Below are positions 42,372 to 53,066 of a stretch of 64,000 nucleotides of DNA, piece after piece. A program made the position numbers and the translations under genes. The notes below the pieces were generated by a model, which was given only the letters and a program-made list of their open reading frames with translations, made no database searches and was not told the origin of the DNA. The stretch is from 40CM-4-68-19 sp036513415 (GTDB lineage: Bacteria > Myxococcota > Myxococcia > Myxococcales > 40CM-4-68-19), in the NCBI GenBank assembly GCA_036513415.1, contig DATBZA010000032.1, forward strand, positions 1 through 64,000, read 5' to 3'. How positions within the stretch are numbered: the first letter of the stretch is position 1; the number at the start of each line of letters is the position of its first letter.

Positions 42372-45300
42372 ATGCGAAGGGCACTTTGGATGTCGGCTCC
42401 GGCCGCTGTCATCGGGATCCTCTTGGTCGCCGCCGCACGAGACGCCACCGCTACGAGCGAGGACGGTTCACGCAGCGCGGCGCGGTTCGCGAAGATCGAT
42501 CCGGCACTACTCGAGTCAGGCGGTCCGCAAGGCAAGTTCGTGCCGGCATCGCTCAGCGAGCGGCCGATCAGCGTCGTCCTCGAACTCGCCGGGGAACCGG
42601 TCGCGGTCCACAGCGGAAAGGCGAAGCAGCGCGGTCCACAGTTGGCGCGGGCTGAGAAGGACGCGATCCGGCAGCAGTTGCGGGCGCAGCAGGATGCGCT
42701 CCACGGGCAGCTCGCGAATGCCGGCGCGAATATCGTCGGCCAGATGCAGGACGCCTACAACGGCATCCATGTCATCGTCCCGCAGAAGAACGTGCCGCAG
42801 CTTGCGAGTCTTCCGGGCGTCGTCGCGCTGCACGCCGTACGGACGTTCAAGCCCGCGAACGTCAACGGCGCACCGTTCATCGGCGCGCCCCAGGCCTGGG
42901 GGAATTTCGGCCGCACCGGAGCGGGCGTGAAGGTCGCCGTCATCGATACGGGCATCGATTATACGCATGCGGACTTCGGCGGACCGGGAACGGTCGCCGC
43001 CTTCAACGCGGCGAAGGCGACCAGCACGGCCCCGGCGGCTCCGAGCCTGTTCGGACCCGGTGCGGCGAAGGTCAAGGGAGGTTTCGACTTCAGCGGTGAC
43101 GACTACAACGCCAACGACCCGGCGTCCGTCCCGAAGCCGGACCCGAACCCGCTCGACTGCAACGGCCACGGGACGCACACAGCCGGAACGGCCGGCGGTT
43201 TCGGCGTTCTCAGCAACGGCTCGACCTACACCGGACCGTACGACACATCCACGGTCTCGTCACACTCGTGGAACGTCGGGCCCGGCGTCGCGCCGCGCGC
43301 CGAAATTTACGCCTATCGGGTGTTCGGCTGCACAGGCTCGAGCAACATCGTCGACCTCGCGATCAACAGGGCCGTCGCGGATGGCGTGAACGTCATCAGC
43401 ATGTCGCTCGGCTCTGACTTCGGCGGTACGGATGATCCTACGTCGGTAGCGGCACAGAACGCCTTCGAAGACGGCATCGCGGTGATTGCATCGGCGGGCA
43501 ACGCGGGCGCGAGCGGGTACATCGTCGGCTCACCGAGCACTTCGAACGGCGTGCTCTCGGTGGCCGCGATGGACGCGAGCGTCCCGAAGTATCCCGGCGC
43601 AAAGCTGACCCTGACGCCCGCCACCTCGACCGGGCCGGTCACCGCGATCAATGCCAACAATGCCTCGCTCCCGAGCGGGCCGTTCCCCGTGAAGGTGTTG
43701 CGGAACGCAGACGGCACAATCTCGCTGGGCTGCAACGAGGCCGAGTATGCGGCCACGGCCGGCAAGGTCGTCGTCACGACGCGCGGAACGTGCGCCCGCG
43801 TCGCGCGCGCGGTCTTCGGCGACAAGGCCGGCGCCGCCGCCGTGGTGATGATCAATAATGCCGGGGGTTATCCGCCGTTCGAGGGCGAGATCACCGAGAA
43901 CCCGGACACGGGCGAGAAGCGCAACGTGACGATCCCGTTCCTCGGCGTGAAGAACGATGCCGACACCGTCAGTGCGCTGGTGGCGGCTGACGGTGGCTCG
44001 GTGACATTGGCCGCGACGACCGTAGACAACACGAACTACAAGCTTGTCGCCGGCTTCTCTTCCGGCGGTCCCCGCAACCCCGACTCGTCGCCGAAGCCCG
44101 ATGTGATCGCCCCCGGCGTGAGCGTCGCGTCCGCCGGCATCGGCAGCGGTGTGAAAGCGGCGACCATCTCCGGAACGTCGATGGCCTGCCCGATGACGGC
44201 AGGCATTGCCGCGCTGGTCAAAGAGGCACATCCGAGCTGGAACGGATCGGAGATCAAGGCCGCGATCATGAACACGGCCAATCCCGCCCTGAACACCGGG
44301 TATAACAGCCGGCGGGCGGGCACGGGCGTCGTTCAGGCCCAGAACGCCGTCAACTCATCGGTGCTCGCCACTACGATTGATCAACTCGATGCGATCGCGT
44401 TCGGCTACGTGGCGGGATCCGGCAACTACTCGGCGAGCAAGGCGTTCACGCTGACGAATCATGGCTCTTCGTCGGCGACCTACAATCTGGCCGTCGCTCC
44501 AAACGGCGGCCAGTCTGGCGCGAGCGTCAGCGTTTCGCCGACCAGCGTCACCGTTCCCATGGGCCAGACCGCGACCGTCCAGGTCTCGCTCTCGATGTCG
44601 GCCTCGGCGTTCGCGGCACTGCCGAGCGACGACACGTTCTCCATCGGCGTGGGTGGGGTCCTGACCGTTCGCGGCAACATCGTGGCGACGCCTGGGACCG
44701 GTCAATCCTCCGACAAGCAGACGCTCCGCCTGCCTTACATGTTCGTGCCGCGTGGCCTGTCGAACGTGGCCGCCGGCGCTCCGAGCGCGTGGACGAAGGG
44801 TCCTCGGCCCGGGAACACGTTCACCTCGTCGGTGCCGTTGACCAACACCGGCATCCACACGGGCACCGCCGACCTGTACAGCTGGGGCATCACCGACCCC
44901 AGGGAGAGTGGCCAGCCGATGGACGTCCGCAATGTCGGGGCCCAGGTCCTTCCTGGCGCGGCGCTCGGCGGTGCCGACACGGACCGCAGCCTCGTATTCG
45001 TCATCAACACCTGGGGCCAGGCGACGAATCAGGCGGTGAACGAGTACGACATCGCCATCGACAACAACGGCGACGGAGTGGCCGACTTCTTCGTGGTCGG
45101 AGTTGACCTCGGCGCGGTCCTGTCGGGGTCGGCCAACGGCCAGATGGCCTCTTTCACGATCGACGCCGCGACAGGCGCCGTCGTCGACGCCTTCTACGCC
45201 GACGCTCCGATGAACGGCTCGACCATGGAGCTGCCGGCGCTGGCAAGCGAGCTGGGCATCGTCCCGGAGCAGAGGCCGGGCAACGCGAACGATCGTGGCA

Positions 45301-45578
45301 GTCAGACGTTCACCTACAGCGTCAACGCGTTCTCGCTCGTACCGGGGAATTTCGTCGACTCTACAGGCTCGGCGACGCTCAGCCCGTTCAGCCCGGCCGT
45401 CTCCAGCGGCGACTTCGCGACACTCGCTCCGGGCGCATCGGCGACGATGCCGCTCACCATCGACCAGAAGCAGCAGAAGAAGACGCCAGCGCTCGGATGG
45501 CTGGTCGTGTCGGTGGACGATGCCAACGGCGCGCCGCAGGCGGACGAAGTGAAGGCTCCAAGCAAGCTGGAGCAGTAA
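42372..45578 (+). CDS. Secreted subtilisin-like serine protease (S8), Vpr-like
   Basis: The 1068-residue product has a signal peptide (about 1-28), an I9-like propeptide and an S8 domain with Asp192 (AVIDTGIDYTHADFGG), His266 (CNGHGTHTAGT), Asn377 (SAGNAG) and Ser603 (SGTSMACPMTAG). A PA domain (about 435-550) is inserted between His and Ser. The C-terminal 440 residues are beta-rich, with NHGSSSATYNLAV and an EF-like DNNGDGVADFF stretch that may bind calcium. It differs enough from the preceding protease to be no recent duplicate, though both share the gene order signal-I9-S8/PA-beta domains. It has its own terminator. Confidence 0.94.
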   Translation: MRRALWMSAPAAVIGILLVAAARDATATSEDGSRSAARFAKIDPALLESGGPQGKFVPASLSERPISVVLELAGEPVAVHSGKAKQRGPQLARAEKDAIRQQLRAQQDALHGQLANAGANIVGQMQDAYNGIHVIVPQKNVPQLASLPGVVALHAVRTFKPANVNGAPFIGAPQAWGNFGRTGAGVKVAVIDTGIDYTHADFGGPGTVAAFNAAKATSTAPAAPSLFGPGAAKVKGGFDFSGDDYNANDPASVPKPDPNPLDCNGHGTHTAGTAGGFGVLSNGSTYTGPYDTSTVSSHSWNVGPGVAPRAEIYAYRVFGCTGSSNIVDLAINRAVADGVNVISMSLGSDFGGTDDPTSVAAQNAFEDGIAVIASAGNAGASGYIVGSPSTSNGVLSVAAMDASVPKYPGAKLTLTPATSTGPVTAINANNASLPSGPFPVKVLRNADGTISLGCNEAEYAATAGKVVVTTRGTCARVARAVFGDKAGAAAVVMINNAGGYPPFEGEITENPDTGEKRNVTIPFLGVKNDADTVSALVAADGGSVTLAATTVDNTNYKLVAGFSSGGPRNPDSSPKPDVIAPGVSVASAGIGSGVKAATISGTSMACPMTAGIAALVKEAHPSWNGSEIKAAIMNTANPALNTGYNSRRAGTGVVQAQNAVNSSVLATTIDQLDAIAFGYVAGSGNYSASKAFTLTNHGSSSATYNLAVAPNGGQSGASVSVSPTSVTVPMGQTATVQVSLSMSASAFAALPSDDTFSIGVGGVLTVRGNIVATPGTGQSSDKQTLRLPYMFVPRGLSNVAAGAPSAWTKGPRPGNTFTSSVPLTNTGIHTGTADLYSWGITDPRESGQPMDVRNVGAQVLPGAALGGADTDRSLVFVINTWGQATNQAVNEYDIAIDNNGDGVADFFVVGVDLGAVLSGSANGQMASFTIDAATGAVVDAFYADAPMNGSTMELPALASELGIVPEQRPGNANDRGSQTFTYSVNAFSLVPGNFVDSTGSATLSPFSPAVSSGDFATLAPGASATMPLTIDQKQQKKTPALGWLVVSVDDANGAPQADEVKAPSKLEQ

Positions 45579-45597
45579 TCGCAGCCGCAGCAGGACG

Positions 45598-45634
45598 CGA
45601 GAGGGCCGTCCCCTCAGGGCGGCCCTCTCTATTT
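45598..45634 (+). terminator. Intrinsic terminator after second subtilase gene
   Basis: GAGGGCCG (45601-45608) pairs with CGGCCCTC (45620-45627), extended inside by a G-T and two G-C pairs around a CCTCA loop, then TCTATTT. It starts 22 bp after the stop codon and closes the two-protease segment. The convergent Sua5-type gene ends 43 bp further. Confidence 0.8.
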
Positions 45635-45676
45635 GGTAGGGAACGATGGTTGGTCGGTGTAGGCGCCCTTCTTCTT

Positions 45677-46642
45677 CTAGCTTCCCGCGGCGCGCGACAG
45701 GCGGTCGCGCACGGCGTCCCACTCGGGGCCGCCTGGCACCTGCTCCACCAGGATGGCGTTGCAGTCCGCGTCCTCCAGGTCGCGCAAGGCGGCGTAAAGC
45801 CCGCGGGCATAACCTTGCGAATCGTCCGGGAGCCGTGCCACGGCGACCGCCGGCGGCGCTGGGGTATCGCCGCGAAGCAGCGCGCCAACGCGCCCACCGA
45901 GCGTCGCTGCGACGGACGCCAGTTCCGGCCGCGCGGCAAGGCGCACCACCGCCGCCGGCGCATAATGCCGGCGCTGCTGGCCGGGCGACTGCGCCACGGT
46001 TCCCAAGGCCCCGGTCTCGAGAGGGCCGATCAGGTCTTCGATCTCGGTTCGTGGAATCGCTCCCGCTCGCAGCAGACGCGGCGGTCCGTCGAGAGCGACC
46101 ACCGTGGACTCGATTCCGAAGGGACAGCGGCCACCGTCCACCACCGCGTCGATCCGGCCGTTGAGGTCGCGCAGCACGTGCGCCGCAGTCGTCGGGGACA
46201 CGTGCTCAGCGCGGTTCGCGCTCGGCGCCGCGAGCGGTGCGCCGACCCGCTGGAGGAGCCCTCGCGCGGCAGGATGCGAGGGCGCGCGGACCCCCACGGT
46301 ATCCCCGCCGGCCGTGCACTCGTCCGGGACGATGGCCGTGCGTGGAAGCACCAGCGTGAGAGGGCCGGGCCAGAACCGGGCCGCGAGTTGCCGCGCTTCC
46401 ATTGGCCAGCGCGAGAACAGCGGCCGCGCTTCGTCCTCGCCCAGCACGTGCACGATCAGCGGATTGGTCAGCGGCCGGCTCTTGGCGGCGTAGATGGCGC
46501 GGACGGCCAGCGGCTCCAGCGCCAAGGCCCCCAGCCCGTACACCGTCTCGGTGGGGAAGGCGACGAGACCGCCGCGTCGGAGCAGCGCAGCCGCTTCGTC
46601 CAGGTCCGCAGGAGACCGCGCGCTGAGGAGCCGCGTCTCCAC
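45677..46642 (-). CDS. L-threonylcarbamoyladenylate synthase, Sua5 type
   Basis: This enzyme makes threonylcarbamoyl-AMP for the tRNA t6A37 modification. The 321-residue protein has the YrdC domain (GGLVAFPTETVYGLGALAL, KSRPLTNPLIVHV, RFWPGPLTLVL, SANRAEHVSPTTA, ESTVVAL; about 1-205) plus a C-terminal Sua5 domain (SPGQQRRHYAPAA onward), so it is the long form rather than TsaC. The GTG at 46642 lies 1 bp after the purL stop, making them probably one transcript. Confidence 0.93.
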   Translation of the reverse strand: METRLLSARSPADLDEAAALLRRGGLVAFPTETVYGLGALALEPLAVRAIYAAKSRPLTNPLIVHVLGEDEARPLFSRWPMEARQLAARFWPGPLTLVLPRTAIVPDECTAGGDTVGVRAPSHPAARGLLQRVGAPLAAPSANRAEHVSPTTAAHVLRDLNGRIDAVVDGGRCPFGIESTVVALDGPPRLLRAGAIPRTEIEDLIGPLETGALGTVAQSPGQQRRHYAPAAVVRLAARPELASVAATLGGRVGALLRGDTPAPPAVAVARLPDDSQGYARGLYAALRDLEDADCNAILVEQVPGGPEWDAVRDRLSRAAGS

Positions 46643-46643
46643 C

Positions 46644-48878
<2,235 letters not shown>

Positions 48879-48976
48879 GGGGCGCGCAACATACCAGACC
48901 GCGCCCGATCCGTGGGCGACAGCGCTGGAAGTAAAGGTTGCAATTTTCGCCTGCTGGCGTTCGGATCGCGCGCTCG

Positions 48977-51070
48977 ATGACCCAGGGGCGGATCGAGCAG
49001 GAGCGATTGCGGTTCGAGGAGGCCGAGCGCCGCCAGCGGCTGCTCTCCGACGTCTCCCGCCTGCTCCTGGATTACGTAGGCCCCGACGAGATCGAGCCGC
49101 TCCGGCGCATCGTCCACCGGGTCACCGAGGCACTGGGGAACGACTGGTGCGCGTTCGCGCTCGTCCAACCCGACGGCACCCTCAAGAACGTGGCCACCGC
49201 TCATGCGGATCCGCGGCAGCGCGAGATCGAGAAGAAGCTGGAGATCCTGGTGTCGCCCAAACCCTGGGACGCGCCGCCGCTGGAGCTGAACGCGCTGGTG
49301 CAGAAGCGGCCCGTCGTCATCTCGCAGATCACGGACGAGATGCTTCGCGCCGCCGTGTCTTCCGAGGAGGCGTTCCTCGCCCTGAAGCAGGTGGGGCTCA
49401 CCTCGGCGGTGGTCGCGCCCATGTTCGACGGGCCGCAGCCGCTCGGGACCCTGCTCCTCGCCAGCACTGGGCCGGGGCGGCGATACTCGGACGACGACGT
49501 GGATTTCGCCTTCTCGCTGGCCGGCCGCGCCGCGCTGGCAGTCCGCAACGCTCGGCTCGTCCGCGAGCTGGCGGAGGAACGGGATCGGCAGAAGGCAGAG
49601 CGGATGGAGGCCGATCGACGCTTGGCGGAGCTCCGGGCCGTGTTCGACTGGGAACCGAACGGGATTGCGCTCTTCGACGCCAGCGGCGCCCTGCGGATGG
49701 CCTCGCACCGGATCGAGCAGATCTTCGGCCTGCCGCTTCGCGCCATGTACGGGCAGTCGTACGAAGAGATCTACTGTCGCAAGCTGGAGCAGGCGGTCCC
49801 CCAGGACCGCGAGGCCAAGCTCGCCCATGTCCTGCGGATCTTCGCGAATCGCGACGCGTCCTCGAAAGACGATATCGAGCTGGAGCGGCCGCGTCATCGC
49901 TGGCTCACCCGCTCCACCGTCCCCGTGCGCGGGGTCGGGGGCGAGTACCTGGGCCGGCTCGTCGTCTACACCGACGTCACCGAGCAGCGGGAGCTGGACC
50001 GGCAGCGCACGGATTTTCTCACCGTGGCGGCGCACGAGCTGCGCACGCCGCTCACTCCGCTGTCGATGTACCTGCAGAGCATCGACCGGCGGCTTGCCCG
50101 GGGCCAGCAGGTGGAGGCCGAGTTGGTGAGCAAGGCGCGCCGGCAGGTGGATCGGCTGGGAAGGCTGGTCGAGGACCTGCTCGACGTGTCCAGGCTGGAG
50201 TCTCGCCGGATGCATCTTGGCGAAACTGAGCTGGACCTCAACGAGTTGGTGGACGACGTGGTGGCGGACTTTCGCGGGCAGACCCGCAACCACGACATCG
50301 TCTTCCACCGGGCGCCCACGGCCGTGCTCGTCCAGGCGGACCAGGAGCGGATCGAGCAGGTGCTGGTGAACCTGTTGCAAAACGCCATCAAGTACAGCCC
50401 CCAGGGCGGCCAGATCCTGGTGTCCGTCCAACGCTCGGGCGCCGAAGCGCGCACTTCCGTCCAGGACCCCGGCATCGGGATTCCACGGGACGAACAGGCC
50501 AATCTCTTCCAGCGCTTCTTCCGCGCGGCAAACGCGACCACCCGGAACTATAGCGGGCTGGGGATCGGGCTGTTCGTCTCGCACGAGATCGTGCACCACC
50601 ACGGCGGGCGGTTCGAGGTGCAGAGCGACGTGGGGGCAGGCTCGACGTTCACCTTCTATCTGCCGCTCTCGCCGCGAGCGGACAACACGGCCGGCGCGCG
50701 GGCCCGCGTGTTGCTGGTCGACGACGACCCGGAGATCCTGGAGGCCACCGGCCAGGTCCTGCGCGAATGGGGTTACGCCGTCGACGAGGCGCGCGACGGG
50801 CAGACGGCGCTGTCGCTTGCCCGGAACGCCAGGCCAGATCTCATGTTGGTCGATCTCATGATGCCCGTGATGGACGGCTGGACGCTGATCCAGCGCTTGC
50901 GCGAGGAGAAGGTGGCCCCGGGCGTGCCGGTGGTGGTCTTCTCCGCCGATCGCGACGCGCGCGAGAAGGCGCGGCACCTCGACGCCCGCGCGGCGCTGCG
51001 CAAGCCGTTCGAGCTGGAAGAGCTGCAGGACGTGGTCGAGCGACTCCTCCCTCCCAAGCCGGCGGCCTGA
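48977..51070 (+). CDS. Hybrid sensor histidine kinase (GAF-PAS-HK-REC)
   Basis: The 697-residue cytoplasmic kinase has no transmembrane segment. A GAF domain (about 35-190) and a PAS domain (about 210-335, ending VVYTDVTEQRELD) precede the kinase core: phospho-His in TVAAHELRTPLTPL (about 354), N box LLQNAIKYSPQGG, G boxes DPGIGIPRDE and GLGIGLFVSHEIV. A C-terminal receiver domain (about 578-690) has VLLVDDDPE, phospho-Asp in LMLVDLMMPVMDGW and Lys in LRKPFELEEL. The ligand is unknown. ATG 48977 was chosen; TTG 48938 would add 13 residues. A RimK-like gene starts 1 bp after it. Confidence 0.93.
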   Translation: MTQGRIEQERLRFEEAERRQRLLSDVSRLLLDYVGPDEIEPLRRIVHRVTEALGNDWCAFALVQPDGTLKNVATAHADPRQREIEKKLEILVSPKPWDAPPLELNALVQKRPVVISQITDEMLRAAVSSEEAFLALKQVGLTSAVVAPMFDGPQPLGTLLLASTGPGRRYSDDDVDFAFSLAGRAALAVRNARLVRELAEERDRQKAERMEADRRLAELRAVFDWEPNGIALFDASGALRMASHRIEQIFGLPLRAMYGQSYEEIYCRKLEQAVPQDREAKLAHVLRIFANRDASSKDDIELERPRHRWLTRSTVPVRGVGGEYLGRLVVYTDVTEQRELDRQRTDFLTVAAHELRTPLTPLSMYLQSIDRRLARGQQVEAELVSKARRQVDRLGRLVEDLLDVSRLESRRMHLGETELDLNELVDDVVADFRGQTRNHDIVFHRAPTAVLVQADQERIEQVLVNLLQNAIKYSPQGGQILVSVQRSGAEARTSVQDPGIGIPRDEQANLFQRFFRAANATTRNYSGLGIGLFVSHEIVHHHGGRFEVQSDVGAGSTFTFYLPLSPRADNTAGARARVLLVDDDPEILEATGQVLREWGYAVDEARDGQTALSLARNARPDLMLVDLMMPVMDGWTLIQRLREEKVAPGVPVVVFSADRDAREKARHLDARAALRKPFELEELQDVVERLLPPKPAA

Positions 51071-51071
51071 G

Positions 51072-52013
51072 ATGGGTCGCAAGGTGAAGAAGATCCGGCG
51101 TGCGCACCGGCGGCCCTCGCTGGCGATCCTCTCCCGCAAGAAGACGCTCTACTCGACGCGGCGGCTGATCGAGGCAGCGAAGGCGCGCAGCTTCCGCACC
51201 CGCGTGATCGACGTGCTGCGCTGCAACCTGGCGCTCGAATCCGGCAACCCGCGGCTCTATCACAAGGGCAAGGAAGTGCGCGGGATCGGCGTGGCGCTGC
51301 CGCGCATCGGCGCCTCGGTCACGGCTGTCGGGCTCTCGGTGGCTCGGCAGCTCGAAGCGATGGGAGTTCCGCTGATCAACTGCGCTTCTGCCATCGCCCG
51401 CAGCCGCGACAAGCTGGCAGCGCTCCAGCAGCTCGCGGCGGCGGGAGTGCGCATTCCTCGCACGGTGCTCGCCCGCGGCGGCGGGGAGGTCGCGGAGCTG
51501 GTCGCGCAGGTGGGCGGCCTGCCGGCGATCCTCAAGCTGATCCAGGGCACCCAGGGCGTGGGCGTGATGATCGCCCACAGCGTCGCCGAAGTGGAGAGCA
51601 TCCTCGGCACGCTCTGGGACCTCGGCCAGGAGATCCTGCTCCAGGAGTTCGTCTCGGAGTCGCGGGGTCGCGACATCCGCGCGTTGGTCGTCGGCGATCG
51701 CGTGGTGGGCGCCATGCGGCGGGAGGCGCGCCGGGGCGAGTTCCGCAGCAACCTGCATCGCGGCGGCTTCGGGACGGCGGTAGAGCTTCCCGCCGATTAC
51801 GCCGAGGCCGCCGTGCGCGCGGCCCGGGTGGTCGGTCTCGACGTCGCGGGAGTGGACCTGCTCGAGTCCAGCGAGGGCCCCAAGGTGGTGGAGCTGAACT
51901 CGAGCCCCGGTTTCGAGGGGCTGGAGCGGGCGACCGGGTTGGACATCGCTGGCGAGATCGTCGCGTTCGCGGCGCAGGTCGCGGAGGGTGCGCGCCGCGC
52001 GATGGCGTTGTAG
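51072..52013 (+). CDS. RimK-like ATP-grasp ligase
   Basis: The 313-residue protein has a basic N-terminus (MGRKVKKIRRAHRRP), a RimK-like preATP-grasp domain with LPRIGASVTAVGLSVARQLE, and an ATP-grasp core with AILKLIQGTQGVGVMI, LLQEFVSESRGRDIRALVVG, RRGEFRSNLHRGG and VVELNSSPGFEGLE. Relatives add glutamate or other amino acids to protein S6 or to small molecules; the substrate here is unknown. It nearly touches the upstream kinase gene, so they are probably co-transcribed. The stop reads TAGCCGCGGC, like the head of the hairpin repeat, but no hairpin follows. Confidence 0.88.
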   Translation: MGRKVKKIRRAHRRPSLAILSRKKTLYSTRRLIEAAKARSFRTRVIDVLRCNLALESGNPRLYHKGKEVRGIGVALPRIGASVTAVGLSVARQLEAMGVPLINCASAIARSRDKLAALQQLAAAGVRIPRTVLARGGGEVAELVAQVGGLPAILKLIQGTQGVGVMIAHSVAEVESILGTLWDLGQEILLQEFVSESRGRDIRALVVGDRVVGAMRREARRGEFRSNLHRGGFGTAVELPADYAEAAVRAARVVGLDVAGVDLLESSEGPKVVELNSSPGFEGLERATGLDIAGEIVAFAAQVAEGARRAMAL

Positions 52014-52180
52014 CCGCGGCGGCGGGGCGCGAATCCACATCGGCGCATCCGTTGGCCGCTTCCCCTACATGTCGAGAATCGGCCGCCGATGCAGGCAAGC
52101 GAGCGAGCCCCTGACTCTCGCAGGTTTCGGCGTCAAAAACATTCTTGCTCCGCCCGCCGCCCTGGGGTCAGGATGGCTGC

Positions 52181-52888
52181 ATGGCGATCCGACCGGCGCA
52201 GGGCGCGGTCTTTCAGCGCCTGCACTCGGCCCACACCGACGTTCCGGCCGAGGTTGATTTGGTGCTGTACCACGACGTGCTCTGCACCTGGTGCTTCGTC
52301 GCGGACGCGCGCCTCGAGTACTTGCGCGACGAGTACGGACCGATGCTCCGCTGGAAGCTGAGGCCGTATCCGCTGCGTCCGGACGACCAGATCCCGGACA
52401 AGAAGCAGCGCTCCGTGCTGGCGCGCCACTACCGGCGGCTCGCGCGCGAGCAGGAGGGGAAGGGCGTCAAGCCGGACCTGTGGACGGGACAGGATCCACC
52501 GGCCAGCTCGGTCCCGCCGCTGGTGGCGCTCGAGGCCGCGCTCCCGCAGGGTGCCGACCTGCAGCGCGAGCTGCTGAAGGCCATGCGACGAGCGGCATTC
52601 ATGCAGGGCATCAACGTCGCCAGGCGCGACGTCCAGCTCGAGCTGGCGTCGCGAGTTGGACTCGACCTCGGCCGGTTCGTCGAGCAGCTCGACGACCCCC
52701 GGCTCGAGCAGGACGTGAACGACGCGGTCGAGGAGGCGGAGGCGCTCGGCATCAGGGGTGTTCCGGCCCTGGTGATCGGGGGCGAGTGGCTGATGCAGGG
52801 TTGCCGTGAGCTCGCGGAGTACCGGCAGGTGATCGACAAGTACCTGCGCGAGCGGGTCGCCTCGGCCCAACTGCGCGTGATGCATTAG
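52181..52888 (+). CDS. DsbA-fold (FrnE-like) oxidoreductase
   Basis: The 235-residue thioredoxin-superfamily protein has a CTWC redox motif near residue 35 (LYHDVLCTWCFVADAR) within the DsbA/2-hydroxychromene isomerase fold, an inserted helical domain, and the cis-Pro segment GIRGVPALVIGGEWLMQG near the C-terminus. It has no signal peptide, so it is cytoplasmic like FrnE. ATG 52181 gives a compact start; an in-frame TTG at 52145 would add 12 residues. Partners unknown. Its TAG stop starts repeat copy R4. Confidence 0.85.
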   Translation: MAIRPAQGAVFQRLHSAHTDVPAEVDLVLYHDVLCTWCFVADARLEYLRDEYGPMLRWKLRPYPLRPDDQIPDKKQRSVLARHYRRLAREQEGKGVKPDLWTGQDPPASSVPPLVALEAALPQGADLQRELLKAMRRAAFMQGINVARRDVQLELASRVGLDLGRFVEQLDDPRLEQDVNDAVEEAEALGIRGVPALVIGGEWLMQGCRELAEYRQVIDKYLRERVASAQLRVMH

Positions 52889-53000
52889 CCCCGGCCGCCG
52901 CAGGCGGCTCAGGGGCTACGCCTTAGCGCGAGCCAACTCCCCGGCCGCCGCAGGCGGCTCAGGGGCTACGCCTTAGCGCGAGCCAACTCCCCGGCCGCCG
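52886..53000 (+). repeat. Stop-codon hairpin repeat, copy R4 (50-bp tandem)
   Basis: This is the best-preserved copy. TAGCCCC (52886-52892) pairs with GGGGCTA (52912-52918), enclosing GCCGCC-GCA-GGCGGC (52894-52908). The 50-bp unit at 52891-52940 is repeated without a change at 52941-52990, followed by a further 10 bp. The unit also holds GCTA-CGCCT-TAGC and GCGAGCCAACTCC, the latter shared with R3. The exact tandem suggests recent amplification. Confidence 0.85.
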
Positions 53001-53066
53001 CCCGCGTATGGTGTCCCCCTTTCGGACTCGGCGTACCGCGTCGACTTCGACTATGCTCGCGGCGCC

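Noticed and set aside
52886..53000. Possible CRISPR array (regular direct repeats)
   Set aside because: The 50-bp units are contiguous with no spacers, and related single copies occur at other stop codons.
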